Shown piece by piece: positions 25,149 through 34,740 of a stretch of 64,000 nucleotides of DNA (its first letter is position 1; the number at the start of each line of letters is the position of its first letter). Location of the stretch: positions 68,990 to 132,989 of the forward strand of contig JAYZWL010000067.1 in NCBI GenBank assembly GCA_036154955.1. Reading direction: 5' to 3'. The notes under the pieces are model-generated. The model searched no databases. It saw nothing but the letters and a program-made list of their open reading frames with translations, and was not told where the DNA came from. Both the position numbers and the translations under genes were made by a program. The stretch is from Albimonas sp036154955 (GTDB lineage Bacteria; Pseudomonadota; Alphaproteobacteria; Rhodobacterales; Rhodobacteraceae).

Positions 25149-26587
25149 TGCGCGACAGCCTTCGCTTCCTGCTCAACGACGCGCCCGTCGAGCTTTCGGG
25201 GATCGACCCGCGCACCACGCTGCTCGACTGGCTGCGGGAGGCGCAGGGGCTGACCGGCACGAAGGAAGGCTGCAACGAGGGCGACTGCGGCGCCTGCACC
25301 GTGGGCGTGACCCGGCTGGAAGACGGCGTGCCCGTCCGTCGCGCCGTGAACGCCTGCATCCAGCTTCTGCCGATGCTCGACGGCGCCGCGGTGACCACGG
25401 TGGAGGCGATCGCCGGCCCCGACCGACAGCACCCCGCGCAGGCGGCGATGGTGGAGCTTCACGGCTCGCAATGCGGCTTCTGCACGCCGGGCTTCGTCAT
25501 GTCGATGTGGGCGGGTTACCCTGACGGGCCGAAGCCGCGCGCCGAGGTGGCGGACATGATCGCGGGAAATCTCTGCCGCTGCACGGGTTACGGGCCGATC
25601 CTCGAGTCCGGTCTCGCCATGCACGACCTGCCCGCGCCGGATTGGGAGGTCGACCCCGCCCCGGCTCTGGCGGCGATGGACGACGGCTCGCTGACGCTTT
25701 CGGGCAGCGGCTGCACCGCGTTCTCGCCCACGACCGAAGCCGAACTCGCAGCGCTTGTAGACGCGCATCCCGACGCGGTGATCGTCGCCGGCGCCACCGA
25801 TGTCGGCCTGTGGATCACCAAGCGGCTGGACGAACCCGCGACGCTGATCTTCGTCAACCGGGTCAAGGGTTTCGACCGGATCGTTGAGACGGATACGGGG
25901 CTGGAGCTCGGGGCCGGCGCCACCTATGCCCGCGCCGCCGCGGCGCTGGGTCGGCTGTCGCCGGACCTGGGCGAACTGGTGCGCCGGCTGGGCTCCACCC
26001 AGGTGCGCAATTCGGGCTGCGTGGGGGCGAACATCGCCAACGGCTCGCCCATCGGCGACGGCCCGCCGCCGCTGATCGCGCTGGGCGCCGAGCTGGTGCT
26101 GCGCAAGGGGGCGGCGGAACGGACGATCCCGCTGGAGGCCTTCTTCCTCGCCTACGGCAAGCAGGATCTCGCGCCGGGCGAGTATGTCTCCGCGGTGCGC
26201 ATTCCCCGCCCGGCCGATCCGGCGGCGTTGAAGATCTTCAAGATTTCCAAGCGCTTCGATCAGGATATTACGGCGACCCTCGGGGCCTTCCTGATCCGGG
26301 TCGAAGCAGGCTCGGTCGCCTCCGCTTCCATCGTCTTCGGCGGCATGGCGGGAACCCCGAAGCGCGCCGCCGCGGTCGAGGCCGCGCTTGTCGGCCGCCC
26401 CTGGACGCTGGAGACGGTCGAGGCCGCGCTGCCCGCTTTCGCCGAGGATTTCCAGCCGATGACCGACATGCGCGCCTCCGCCGAATATCGCCTGAAGGCC
26501 GCGCGGAACCTGCTTCTGAAGGTCTTCCACGAAAGCGCCGAGACGAAACCGGAAACCCGGCTCGTCGGCGCGGGGGCGCTGGCATGA
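25148..26587 (+). CDS. xdhA: Xanthine dehydrogenase small subunit (2Fe-2S and FAD domains)
   Basis: XdhA carries the electron-transfer centres of the NAD+-dependent molybdenum enzyme that oxidises hypoxanthine and xanthine to urate. The 479-residue product has the plant-type 2Fe-2S domain (C42, C47, C50, C70 in GCNEGDCGAC...NAC), the second 2Fe-2S domain (C109, C112, C143, C145 in CGFC and CRCTGY), an FAD-binding domain (VIVAGATDVGLWITK, NSGCVGANIANGSPIGDGPP) and a C-terminal CO-dehydrogenase-flavoprotein-C domain (FKISKRFDQDIT). Length and architecture match Rhodobacter capsulatus XdhA. The end overlaps xdhB as ATGA. Confidence 0.96.
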   Translation: MRDSLRFLLNDAPVELSGIDPRTTLLDWLREAQGLTGTKEGCNEGDCGACTVGVTRLEDGVPVRRAVNACIQLLPMLDGAAVTTVEAIAGPDRQHPAQAAMVELHGSQCGFCTPGFVMSMWAGYPDGPKPRAEVADMIAGNLCRCTGYGPILESGLAMHDLPAPDWEVDPAPALAAMDDGSLTLSGSGCTAFSPTTEAELAALVDAHPDAVIVAGATDVGLWITKRLDEPATLIFVNRVKGFDRIVETDTGLELGAGATYARAAAALGRLSPDLGELVRRLGSTQVRNSGCVGANIANGSPIGDGPPPLIALGAELVLRKGAAERTIPLEAFFLAYGKQDLAPGEYVSAVRIPRPADPAALKIFKISKRFDQDITATLGAFLIRVEAGSVASASIVFGGMAGTPKRAAAVEAALVGRPWTLETVEAALPAFAEDFQPMTDMRASAEYRLKAARNLLLKVFHESAETKPETRLVGAGALA

Positions 26588-28914
26588 CCGCCCCCGGCGC
26601 GATCAAGGGCGGCGTTCGCGCTCCGCAGCGGCATGACAGCGGCCACAAGCATGTGGCGGGCGCGGCGACCTATGTGGATGACATACCGACGCCAAGCGGT
26701 TGCCTCTCCGTCGCTTTCGGGCTCAGCCCCCGGGCGCGGGCCCGCATCGTCTCGATGGATCTCGCCCCGGTGCGCGCGGCCCCCGGCGTAGTCGCGGTGC
26801 TGACCGAAGCCGATATTCCCGGCCACAACGACGTCTCCCCCAACGCATATCACGAGCCGCTGCTGGCCGAGGGCGGCGAGGTCCATTTCCAGGGCCAGCC
26901 GATTTTCGCCGTGGTGGCGGAGACCCACCTTCTTGCACGAAAAGCCGCCCGCAAGGCGCTGATCGAATGGGAAGATCTTCCCGCGATCCTCACCATCGAC
27001 GACGCGATGGCCGCCGAAAGCTGGTTCGAGCCGCCCTATGTCATGGCGCGCGGCGACGCCGACGCCGCGCTCTCCGCCGCGCCCCGCGTGATCGAGGGCG
27101 TGATGGAGATCGGCGCGCAGGAGCATTTCTACCTCGAATCCCAGGCCGCGCTCGCGGTTCCGGGCGAGGACGGCGACGTCACTATCCATTGCTCCTCCCA
27201 GCATCCTACTGAAATCCAGCATAAAGTGGCCGAGGCGCTGGGCGAGCCCTTCCACTCCGTCACCGTCGAGGTGCGCCGCATGGGCGGCGGCTTCGGCGGC
27301 AAGGAGAGCCAGGGCAATTCGCTCGCCTGCATCTGCGCCATCGCCGCCAAGCGCCTGAATCGTCCGGTGAAAATGCGCTATGACCGCGACGACGACATGA
27401 CGATCACCGGCAAGCGCCACGACTTCCGCATCGCCTACAAGGTCGGGGTCGACGAGGCCGGCCGCATCCAGGGCATCGCCTTCGAGCAGATGGCCCGTTG
27501 CGGCTGGTCGCTGGACCTGTCGATGCCGGTCGCAGACCGCGCCATGTTCCACGCGGACAACGCCTACTACCTTCCCGCGGTTCGCATCCGCTCTTATCGC
27601 TGTCGGACAAACACCTGCTCGAACACCGCTTTCCGTGGTTTCGGAGGTCCGCAGGGCATGGTGGCGATCGAACGGGTGCTCGACCATATCGCCTTCGAGC
27701 TGAAAGCCGACCCCGTCGAGATCCGCGCCCTCAACTACTACGACCGGCCCGGCGGCGACCGCGTCACGACCCCGTATCACATGGAGGTCGAGGACAACAT
27801 CATCCATGAGCTGGCCGCCGAACTGATCGCCAGTTCCGACTACGCGGCGCGGCGCGAGTCCATCAAGGAATTCAACGCGAAATCCGCCGTTCTTAAGAAG
27901 GGCATCGCGTTCTCGCCGGTGAAGTTCGGCATCTCCTTCACCCTGACCCACATGAACCAGGCCTCGGCGCTGGTGCATATCTACACCGACGGCTCGGTCC
28001 ACCTGAACCACGGCGGGACCGAGATGGGCCAGGGCCTGTTCACCAAGGTCGCCCAGGTCGCCGCCGAGTGCTTCCAGATCGACCTCGACCGGGTGAAGAT
28101 CACCGCGACCCATACCGGGAAATCGGCCAACACCGCCCCGACTGCAGCGAGTTCTGGAAGCGATATCAACGGCATGGCGGTCAAGAACGCCTGCGACGAG
28201 ATCAAGGCCCGCCTGACCCGCTTCGCCGCCGAACGCTGGCAGACCACGCCGGAGCAGGTGCGCTTTCTGCCCGGCCGCGTCGCCGTGGGCGCCGAAGAGA
28301 TCAGCTTCGAAGACCTCGCCTCCGCCGCCTACATGGCCCGGGTATCGCTCTCGGCCACCGGCCACTACGCGACGCCCAAGATCCACTGGGACCGGCCGGC
28401 GGCGCGTGGGCGGCCATTCTACTACTTCGCCTACGGCGCGGCGGTCACCGAAGTCACCATCGACATCTTGACCGGCGAATACCGTTTCGACCGGGCGGAC
28501 ATCCTCCATGATTGCGGAAAATCTCTCAATCCAGCCATAGACATAGGGCAGATCGAAGGCGGCTACATCCAGGGGCTCGGCTGGCTGACCATGGAGGAGC
28601 TGGTCTGGGACGACGCCGGCCGGCTGCGCACCCACGCGCCCTCCACCTACAAGATCCCCACCGCCTCCGACCGTCCCGACATGACCATTCGCCTCTTCGC
28701 CGGCGAGAACCGGGAGGAGACGATCTTCCGCTCGAAGGCCGTCGGCGAACCGCCTCTGATGCTTGGGATTTCCGCGTTGCTGGCTCTGTCGGACGCGGTG
28801 TCGGCCGCGGGTGACGGAACCGTTTACCCCGCGCTGGACGCCCCGGCGACGCCCGAGCGGGTGCTGCGTGCGGTGGACCATGTCCGCGGCCGGCCCTGGG
28901 AAACCCGCCGGTGA
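26584..28914 (+). CDS. xdhB: Xanthine dehydrogenase large subunit (molybdopterin-binding)
   Basis: XdhB holds the molybdenum cofactor and the active site. It is 776 residues, the usual size of the bacterial two-subunit enzyme. Landmarks are the GGGFGGKE loop (E241, near the position of the substrate-binding glutamate of the R. capsulatus enzyme), TAFRGFGGPQGM with the conserved arginine, HGGTEMGQGLFTK, and the catalytic-base glutamate E722 in VGEPPLMLG. The active-site residues expected for purine rather than aldehyde oxidation appear to be present. It overlaps xdhA (ATGA) and xdhC (GTGA), implying stoichiometric coupled synthesis. Confidence 0.96.
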   Translation: MTAPGAIKGGVRAPQRHDSGHKHVAGAATYVDDIPTPSGCLSVAFGLSPRARARIVSMDLAPVRAAPGVVAVLTEADIPGHNDVSPNAYHEPLLAEGGEVHFQGQPIFAVVAETHLLARKAARKALIEWEDLPAILTIDDAMAAESWFEPPYVMARGDADAALSAAPRVIEGVMEIGAQEHFYLESQAALAVPGEDGDVTIHCSSQHPTEIQHKVAEALGEPFHSVTVEVRRMGGGFGGKESQGNSLACICAIAAKRLNRPVKMRYDRDDDMTITGKRHDFRIAYKVGVDEAGRIQGIAFEQMARCGWSLDLSMPVADRAMFHADNAYYLPAVRIRSYRCRTNTCSNTAFRGFGGPQGMVAIERVLDHIAFELKADPVEIRALNYYDRPGGDRVTTPYHMEVEDNIIHELAAELIASSDYAARRESIKEFNAKSAVLKKGIAFSPVKFGISFTLTHMNQASALVHIYTDGSVHLNHGGTEMGQGLFTKVAQVAAECFQIDLDRVKITATHTGKSANTAPTAASSGSDINGMAVKNACDEIKARLTRFAAERWQTTPEQVRFLPGRVAVGAEEISFEDLASAAYMARVSLSATGHYATPKIHWDRPAARGRPFYYFAYGAAVTEVTIDILTGEYRFDRADILHDCGKSLNPAIDIGQIEGGYIQGLGWLTMEELVWDDAGRLRTHAPSTYKIPTASDRPDMTIRLFAGENREETIFRSKAVGEPPLMLGISALLALSDAVSAAGDGTVYPALDAPATPERVLRAVDHVRGRPWETRR

Positions 28915-29885
28915 GCTTCGACCGGGACGCGCTCGCCCGCGCCATCGCCGCCCATGGCCCCGTGGTGCGCGTGGTGGTCGCCGAGGCGCTCGGCTCCGCC
29001 CCGCGCGAGGCCGGAGCGGCGATGATCGTCCATGCGACGGGCTTCGAAGGCACCATCGGCGGCGGCGCGCTGGAGTTCGAGGCGTTGGCCGAGGCGCGGC
29101 GCAGGCTCGACGCCGGCCCGGACGGGGTCGCGCATTACCCTCTGGGTCCGGCGCTGGCGCAATGCTGCGGCGGCGCGGCGACGCTGGGTTATGAGAGATG
29201 GGACGAGAAACGCCTTGCAACTCTCTCGGATGAATTCGTTTTCGCGCGTCCCCTCGGTGGCGTCGGCGAGCCTCCGCTCGCCATCGCTCGCGCCTTGAGG
29301 GACGCCCGGGGCGGCCAGTCGGCAGATACCCTCTACATCCCCGGCGCGCCGCCATGGCTGGCGGAGCCGATGACCCCAACCCTCACCCCGCTGTGGATCT
29401 GGGGCGCCGGCCATGTCGGCCGGGCGCTGGTGCGGGTGTTCGAGGGCCTGCCCTTCGCGATCACCTGGGTCGACCACGCCCCTGACCGTTTCCCCGAACA
29501 GGTCCCGCCCCATGCGCGCGCCCTGCCCGTCCCAAGCCCGGCCGATGCCGCCGCGCTCTCGCCTGAGGGCGCGGCGCATCTGGTGCTGACCTATTCGCAC
29601 GCGCTGGACCTGGAGATCTGCCATCGGCTGCTCGCCCGCGGCGGCTTCGCCCGGCTGGGCCTGATCGGCTCCGCCTCCAAATCCGCCCGCTTCCGAAGCC
29701 GGCTGCGGGCGCTGGGGCACGATGAGACGACCGTCTCACGCCTTGAATGCCCCATCGGCCTTGCCGGTCCGGCCGGGATGCGCGGCGGCAAGGCCCCGGC
29801 CGAGATCGCCGTTTCGGTCGCCGCCGACCACCTGCAATGGCGCGCCTCCCGCGGGGCCGCCCGCCTGTCCGAGGAGGCGCTATGA
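28911..29885 (+). CDS. xdhC: Xanthine dehydrogenase accessory protein (Moco sulfuration/insertion)
   Basis: XdhC binds molybdenum cofactor, promotes its sulfuration and hands it to XdhB; it is not part of the mature enzyme. The 324-residue product has the XdhC_CoxI N-domain (VRVVVAEALGSAPREAGAAM, GTIGGGALEFEAL, AQCCGGAATL with the conserved cysteines) and a C-terminal Rossmann domain (IWGAGHVGRALVRV, LIGSASKSARFRSRL). It starts at GTG 28911 overlapping the xdhB stop, and its own stop overlaps the start of the ABC ATPase as ATGA, so transport genes are coupled to catabolic genes. Confidence 0.94.
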   Translation: MSFDRDALARAIAAHGPVVRVVVAEALGSAPREAGAAMIVHATGFEGTIGGGALEFEALAEARRRLDAGPDGVAHYPLGPALAQCCGGAATLGYERWDEKRLATLSDEFVFARPLGGVGEPPLAIARALRDARGGQSADTLYIPGAPPWLAEPMTPTLTPLWIWGAGHVGRALVRVFEGLPFAITWVDHAPDRFPEQVPPHARALPVPSPADAAALSPEGAAHLVLTYSHALDLEICHRLLARGGFARLGLIGSASKSARFRSRLRALGHDETTVSRLECPIGLAGPAGMRGGKAPAEIAVSVAADHLQWRASRGAARLSEEAL

Positions 29886-31387
29886 CCGCCCTGCTGTCGA
29901 TCCGCGGCGTCACCAAGCGCTTTCCCGGCGTGGTGGCCAACGCCGACGTGTCCTTCGACGTCCAACCCGGTGAGATCCATGCTCTGCTGGGCGAGAACGG
30001 CGCGGGAAAATCCACGCTGGTCAAGATGATCTACGGCGTTCAGCGCCCGGACGAGGGGACCATGGCGTGGAACGGCGCCCCCTTCGCCCCCGGCTCTCCC
30101 GGCGAGGCGAGGCAGGCCGGCGTGGGCCTGGTCTTCCAGCATTTCTCGTTGTTCGAGGCGCTGACCGTGGCGGAGAACGTGGCCCTCGGCCTGCCCCCGG
30201 ACCAGGCCGGGCGGGACCTGCCGGAGCGCATCCGCAAGGTGTCGGCCGAATACGGCCTGCCGCTCGACCCCGCCCGCCAGGTCGGCCAGCTCTCGGTCGG
30301 GGAGCGACAGCGGGTCGAGATCGTGCGCTGCCTGCTGCAATCCCCGCGCCTGCTGATCATGGACGAGCCGACCTCCGTGCTCACCCCACAGGAGGTGGAG
30401 ACCCTGTTTCTCACGCTCCGCAAGCTGCGGGAGGAGGGGGTGGCGATCCTCTACATCTCCCACAAGCTGGAGGAGATCCGGGCGCTGTGCACCGCCGCGA
30501 CGGTGCTGCGCGGCGGCCGCGTGGTCGGCGCCTGCGACCCGCGGCAGGAGACGGCGCGGGGGCTGGCGGAGATGATGATCGGCCGCGAACTCGCCCCGCC
30601 CGGCGCCCCCTCGGGCACGGGCGGCGCGGCGCGTCTGACGCTGACCGGGCTGACCGCCATCTCCCATGCGCAGTTCGGCGTGTCCCTGCGCGACATCTCG
30701 GTGGAGCTGCGGGCGGGCGAGGTCCTGGGCGTCGCCGGGGTGGCGGGCAACGGCCAGGATGAGCTGGTGGCGGTTCTGGCCGGTGAGACGACCGTCTCGC
30801 CCGCCATGATCCAGCTTGACGGCAAACATATCGGGGGCCTCGGCCCGACCCAGCGCCGCCGCCTCGGCCTCAACGTCGCGCCCGAGGAACGGCTCGGCCA
30901 CGCCGCGGCGCCGGAGATGAGCCTGACCGACAACACCTTCCTGTCGGCCCGCACCCGGATGCGGCTCGCCTTCCGCGGCTTCCTCCGGCTCGGCGCCGCC
31001 AAGGCCTATGCGGCGAAGGTGGTGCAGGATTTCGACGTGCGCACGCCCGGGATCCATGCCGCGGCCGGGTCGCTGTCCGGCGGCAACCTGCAGAAATACG
31101 TGATCGGGCGCGAGATCCTGCAAAGCCCCGGCGTGCTGGTGGTCTCGCAGCCCACCTGGGGCGTAGACGCGGGCGCGGCGCAGGCCATCCGCCAGGCGCT
31201 GCGCGACCTCGCCGCCGCGGGGGCCGCGGTGATGGTGGTCAGCCAGGACCTCGACGAATTGATGGAGATCTCCAACCGCTTCGCCGTCATCGCGGGGGGA
31301 CGGCTGTCCGCCCCGCGTCCGGCGGGCGAGACCTCGGTGGAGGAGATCGGGCTGCTGATGGGGGGCAAGGCCGATGCTGCGGCTTGA
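29882..31387 (+). CDS. BmpA-type nucleoside/nucleobase ABC importer, ATP-binding protein
   Basis: This is a 501-residue tandem ABC ATPase of the sugar/nucleoside (RbsA/YufO/NupA) type. The first domain is canonical: Walker A GENGAGKST (37-45), signature LSVGERQRVEI, Walker B LLIMDEPTSVLTPQE. The second has the degenerate P-loop (GVAGNGQDELV), signature LSGGNLQKYVIGREI and a Walker B in which the catalytic glutamate is replaced (VSQPTWGVDAG); this asymmetry is normal for the family. ATG 29882 overlaps xdhC; an upstream in-frame extension is shadow. With the two permeases and binding protein that follow, it forms one complete importer, likely for purine nucleosides or nucleobases given its neighbours. 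Confidence 0.93.
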   Translation: MTALLSIRGVTKRFPGVVANADVSFDVQPGEIHALLGENGAGKSTLVKMIYGVQRPDEGTMAWNGAPFAPGSPGEARQAGVGLVFQHFSLFEALTVAENVALGLPPDQAGRDLPERIRKVSAEYGLPLDPARQVGQLSVGERQRVEIVRCLLQSPRLLIMDEPTSVLTPQEVETLFLTLRKLREEGVAILYISHKLEEIRALCTAATVLRGGRVVGACDPRQETARGLAEMMIGRELAPPGAPSGTGGAARLTLTGLTAISHAQFGVSLRDISVELRAGEVLGVAGVAGNGQDELVAVLAGETTVSPAMIQLDGKHIGGLGPTQRRRLGLNVAPEERLGHAAAPEMSLTDNTFLSARTRMRLAFRGFLRLGAAKAYAAKVVQDFDVRTPGIHAAAGSLSGGNLQKYVIGREILQSPGVLVVSQPTWGVDAGAAQAIRQALRDLAAAGAAVMVVSQDLDELMEISNRFAVIAGGRLSAPRPAGETSVEEIGLLMGGKADAAA

Positions 31388-32465
31388 AAAGCGCAAGGAG
31401 CGCAGCCGGGTGATGACCTGGGCGGGGCCGCTGCTGGCGGTGGCGCTGACCATGGTCTTCGGCATGATCCTGTTCGCCGCGCTGGGCAAGGACCCGGTCC
31501 GCACCATCGCCATCATCTTCTGGGATCCGCTGACCAACGATTTCTCCCGCTCCGAGCTGCTGGTGAAGGGCACGCCGCTCTGCCTGATCGCGGTGGGGCT
31601 GGCGCTGGGCTTCCGGGCCGGGGTCTGGAACATCGGGGCGGAGGGGCAGTTCATCGTCGGCGCCATCGCCGGCGGCGCGGCGGGGCTCGCGGTCTATGAC
31701 ACCGCCGGCGTCTGGGTGCTGCCGATGATGTGCCTCGCCGGCGCCGCGGCCGGCGCGGCCTGGGCGCTGATCCCGGCCATCCTGCGCATCCGCTTCAACG
31801 CCAATGAGATCCTCGTCTCGCTGATGCTGGTCTATGTGGCCGGCCTCTGGCTCTCGGCCCTCGTCACCGGGCCGCTGCGCGACCCCGACGGCTTCAACTT
31901 CCCCGAATCCCGCATCTTCCACGACAGCGCCACCCTGCCGATCCTGCTGGAGGGCACCCGCGCCCATGTCGGCGCGCTGGCGGCGCTGGCGGCGGTCGTC
32001 ATCGGCTGGCTGGCGCTGGAGCGGCACGAATACGGCTTCTCGCTCAAGCTTTTCGGCCAGGCCCCGCGCGCCGCGCGCTTCGCCGGCTATCGCGAGGCGC
32101 GGGTGGTGCTGCTGTCCATGGGCGTCTCGGGCGGGCTCGCGGGCCTCGCCGGCACGTTCGAGGCGGCGGGGCCGGTCGGCCAGCTCGTTCCCGCCCTGCC
32201 CGTCGGCTACGGCTTCACCGCCATCATCGTGGCCTTCCTCGGCCGCCTGCATCCCGGCGGCATCCTGCTCGCCTCCGCGCTGATGGCGCTGACCTATATC
32301 GGGGGCGAGGGCGCGCAGCTTGAAATGCGGCTGCCCGCCGCCGCCATCTCGGTCTTCCAGGGGATGCTGCTGTTCTTCCTGCTGGGAATGGACGTCTTCT
32401 CCCGCTACCGCCTCGCGCCGTCCAAGGCGCTGGCCGCCCGCCGGGCCCAGGGGGGGGCCGCCTGA
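31374..32465 (+). CDS. BmpA-type ABC importer, permease protein 1
   Basis: The 363-residue permease belongs to the BPD_transp_2 (RbsC-like) family. After a short basic start (MLRLEKRKERSR) come about eight to ten membrane helices; GFRAGVWNIGAEGQFIVGA is the conserved NIGxEGQ motif and RFNANEILVSLMLVYVAG the coupling-helix region (NEI). FGQAPRAARFAGYREARVV is the second cytoplasmic EAA-like loop. It overlaps the ATPase gene by 14 bases and the next permease by one (TGATG). It is the YufP/NupB-type subunit. Confidence 0.92.
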   Translation: MLRLEKRKERSRVMTWAGPLLAVALTMVFGMILFAALGKDPVRTIAIIFWDPLTNDFSRSELLVKGTPLCLIAVGLALGFRAGVWNIGAEGQFIVGAIAGGAAGLAVYDTAGVWVLPMMCLAGAAAGAAWALIPAILRIRFNANEILVSLMLVYVAGLWLSALVTGPLRDPDGFNFPESRIFHDSATLPILLEGTRAHVGALAALAAVVIGWLALERHEYGFSLKLFGQAPRAARFAGYREARVVLLSMGVSGGLAGLAGTFEAAGPVGQLVPALPVGYGFTAIIVAFLGRLHPGGILLASALMALTYIGGEGAQLEMRLPAAAISVFQGMLLFFLLGMDVFSRYRLAPSKALAARRAQGGAA

Positions 32466-33397
32466 TGGACATGTCCGCGCTCAATCCCGTCGCCATCATG
32501 GTGGCGCTGATCGTCGCCGCCACGCCGCTGGTCTTCGCCGCCATCGGAGAGCTGGTGGTGGAGAAGGCCGGGGTCCTCAACCTCGGCGTCGAGGGCATGA
32601 TGATCGTCGGCGCCATCGCCGGCTTCGCCATCACGCAGGAGAGCGGGTCGACCACGGTCGGCATCCTCGCGGCGCTCGTCGCCGGCGCCGCGCTGGCGGG
32701 CCTCTTCGCCTTCATGACCCAGGTGCTGATGTCCAATCAGGTGGCGACCGGGCTGGCGCTGACGCTGTTCGGCCTCGGCCTCGCGGCGATGATCGGGCAG
32801 CCCTATGCCGGCATCCCCTCCCCGCCCTTTCCCGAGCTGTCGATCCCCGGCCTCTCCGACCTGCCGGTGCTCGGCCCGCTTCTCTTCGCGCATGACTGGC
32901 TGGTCTACGCCTCGCTGGTCCTGACCGGGGGGGTATGGTGGCTGCTCAACCGCTCCCGCGCCGGCCTCGTGCTGCGCGCGGTGGGCGAGAACCACGACGC
33001 GGCCCATGCCATCGGCTACCGGGTGGTGGCGATCCGCACCGCGGCCATCCTGTTCGGCGGGGCCTGCGCAGGCGTGGGCGGGGCCTATCTGAGCCTCGTC
33101 GCCGCGCCGCTCTGGGTCGAGGGCATGACGGCCGGGCGCGGCTGGATCGCGCTGGCCATCGTGGTCTTCGCGTCCTGGAAGCCGTGGCGGGCGTTCCTGG
33201 GGGCCTACATCTTCGGCGGCGTCTCCATCGCGCAGCTGAACCTGCAGGCGCTGGGCGTGGCGATCGAGAGCCAGTATCTCTCGATGACCCCCTATATCGT
33301 GACCATCGTGGTGCTGGTCATCATCTCCGCCGACAAGGCCCGGGCCCGGATGAACGCGCCCGCCTGCCTCGGCCGCCCCTTCTTCGCGGCGGGCTGA
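32465..33397 (+). CDS. BmpA-type ABC importer, permease protein 2
   Basis: The 310-residue second permease (YufQ/NupC-type) has the matching motif VLNLGVEGMMIVGAIAGF (NLGVEG), ATGLALTLFGLGLAAMIG, and the coupling loop RAVGENHDAAHAIGYRVV. About eight hydrophobic segments are visible. The last residues (RARMNAPACLGRPFFAAG) are cytoplasmic. It starts within the stop of permease 1. The binding-protein gene follows after a 169-base gap, which is the longest break within the transport genes and could carry an additional promoter for higher expression of the binding protein. Confidence 0.92.
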   Translation: MDMSALNPVAIMVALIVAATPLVFAAIGELVVEKAGVLNLGVEGMMIVGAIAGFAITQESGSTTVGILAALVAGAALAGLFAFMTQVLMSNQVATGLALTLFGLGLAAMIGQPYAGIPSPPFPELSIPGLSDLPVLGPLLFAHDWLVYASLVLTGGVWWLLNRSRAGLVLRAVGENHDAAHAIGYRVVAIRTAAILFGGACAGVGGAYLSLVAAPLWVEGMTAGRGWIALAIVVFASWKPWRAFLGAYIFGGVSIAQLNLQALGVAIESQYLSMTPYIVTIVVLVIISADKARARMNAPACLGRPFFAAG

Positions 33398-33566
33398 TCC
33401 CGGCCCCCGCGTCGCCCGCCAAACCTTTGCCGCATCGCAGCGTTTCCCCCCGTGACGGGCGCGGCAGGCGCGGCTATCGTTCATCCCGACCCGTCGGCGA
33501 AGGCCGGCGAAGCCCAGACCGCCGGCGCAGACCGGACAGACCACCCCGACAGGAGATCCCAGACCG

Positions 33567-34637
33567 ATGAAACGCCTCTCCCTTCTCGCCGCCGCCGCGG
33601 CCTTCGCGCTGGGCGCCGGCGCCGCCCAGGCCGCCGACCCGCTGAAGGTCGGCTTCATCTATGTCGGCCCGGTCGGCGACTTCGGCTGGTCCTACGAGCA
33701 TGACCAGGCCCGTCAGGCCGTCGAGGCCGAATACGGCGACAAGGTCGAGACCTCCTATCTCGAATCCGTGCCCGAGGGGCCTGACGCCGAGCGCGCCCTG
33801 CGCCAGATGGCCCAGTCCGGCCATCAGCTGATCTTCACCACCTCCTTCGGCTACATGAACCCGACGCTGAAGGTGGCCAAGCAGTTCCCGAACGTGAAGT
33901 TCGAGCACGCCACCGGCTACAAGCGCGACGCCAACGTCTCCACCTATTCCTCGCGCTTTTATGAGGGCCGGCACGTCATCGGCCTGATCGCCGGGCGCAT
34001 GACCAAGACCAACACCATCGGCTATATCGGTTCGTTCCCGATCCCCGAGGTGGTGCGCGGCATCAACTCCGCCTACCTGGCCGCCAAGTCGGTGAACCCG
34101 GACGTGAAGTTCAAGATCGTCTGGGTGAACACCTGGTTCGACCCGGGCAAGGAGGCCGACGCCGCCAACGCCCTGATCGAGCAGGGCGCCGACGTGATCA
34201 TGCAGCACACCGACAGCCCCGCCGCCATGACCATCGCCGAGGAGAAGGGGATCTACGCCTTCGGCCAGGCCTCGGACATGAAGCAGTTCGGCCCGAACGC
34301 GCGCCTGTCGTCGATCATCGACCACTGGGCCCCCTACTATGTGGAGCGCGTCGGCGCGATGCTCGACGGGACCTGGGAGTCGACCGACACCTGGGGCGGC
34401 ATCGCCTCGGGCATGGTCGGCATCGGCGAATTCTCCGACAAGATCCCCGCCGATGTGGCGGCCGAGGCCATGGCCGCCAAGGAGGCCATCGCCGCCGGCA
34501 CGCTGCATCCCTTCACCGGCCCGATCAACAAGCAGGACGGCTCGGTCTGGCTTGCGGCGGGCGAGACCGCGGATGACGGCACCCTGCTGGGCATGAACTT
34601 CTACGTCGAGGGGATCGAGGGCGAACTGCCCAAGTGA
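33567..34637 (+). CDS. BMP family ABC transporter substrate-binding protein (PnrA/BmpA-like)
   Basis: This 356-residue periplasmic binding protein has a cleavable signal peptide (MKRLSLLAAAAAFALGAG, cleavage after GAAQA near residue 22) and the BMP fold: DPLKVGFIYVGPVGDFGWSY, HQLIFTTSFGYMNP, FEHATGY, IGYIGSFPIPEVVRGINSA, FGQASDMKQFGP. It is not a lipoprotein, unlike spirochaetal and firmicute homologues, since no lipobox cysteine exists. BMP proteins bind purine nucleosides; the neighbouring xanthine dehydrogenase and guanine deaminase suggest guanosine, inosine or free purine bases as ligands. RBS GACAGGAGATCC precedes the ATG. A strong terminator follows 26 bases after the stop. Confidence 0.92.
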   Translation: MKRLSLLAAAAAFALGAGAAQAADPLKVGFIYVGPVGDFGWSYEHDQARQAVEAEYGDKVETSYLESVPEGPDAERALRQMAQSGHQLIFTTSFGYMNPTLKVAKQFPNVKFEHATGYKRDANVSTYSSRFYEGRHVIGLIAGRMTKTNTIGYIGSFPIPEVVRGINSAYLAAKSVNPDVKFKIVWVNTWFDPGKEADAANALIEQGADVIMQHTDSPAAMTIAEEKGIYAFGQASDMKQFGPNARLSSIIDHWAPYYVERVGAMLDGTWESTDTWGGIASGMVGIGEFSDKIPADVAAEAMAAKEAIAAGTLHPFTGPINKQDGSVWLAAGETADDGTLLGMNFYVEGIEGELPK

Positions 34638-34662
34638 GCCTGCGCCCTTTGCGGCGGATCAG

Positions 34663-34693
34663 GGGGCCCGGCGGCGACGCCGGGCCCCTTTTT
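34663..34693 (+). terminator. Intrinsic terminator after the BMP binding-protein gene
   Basis: A perfect 11-bp stem GGGGCCCGGCG / CGCCGGGCCCC with a GCGA tetraloop is followed directly by TTTTT. This is the clearest rho-independent terminator of the plus strand here and separates the xdh-ABC operon from the guanine deaminase side. Confidence 0.9.
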
Positions 34694-34710
34694 CGTCGGG
34701 GGAGCCGATC

Positions 34711-34740
34711 GTTGGTCGGGAATAACGATTTCCCGTCAAC
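34711..34740. promoter_or_regulatory. Imperfect 30-base dyad, candidate operator
   Basis: GTTG-GT-CGGGA and TCCCG-T-CAAC face each other across AATAACGAT in an AT-richer patch. It lies 96 bases before the first tiny membrane peptide and just after the terminator, so it could be an operator for that transcript. No regulator is assigned. Confidence 0.35.

Noticed and set aside
26260..29379. A 1039-codon minus-strand frame opposite xdhB and xdhC
   Set aside because: Antisense shadow; no conserved motif, and the plus strand encodes complete xanthine dehydrogenase genes with all cluster ligands.
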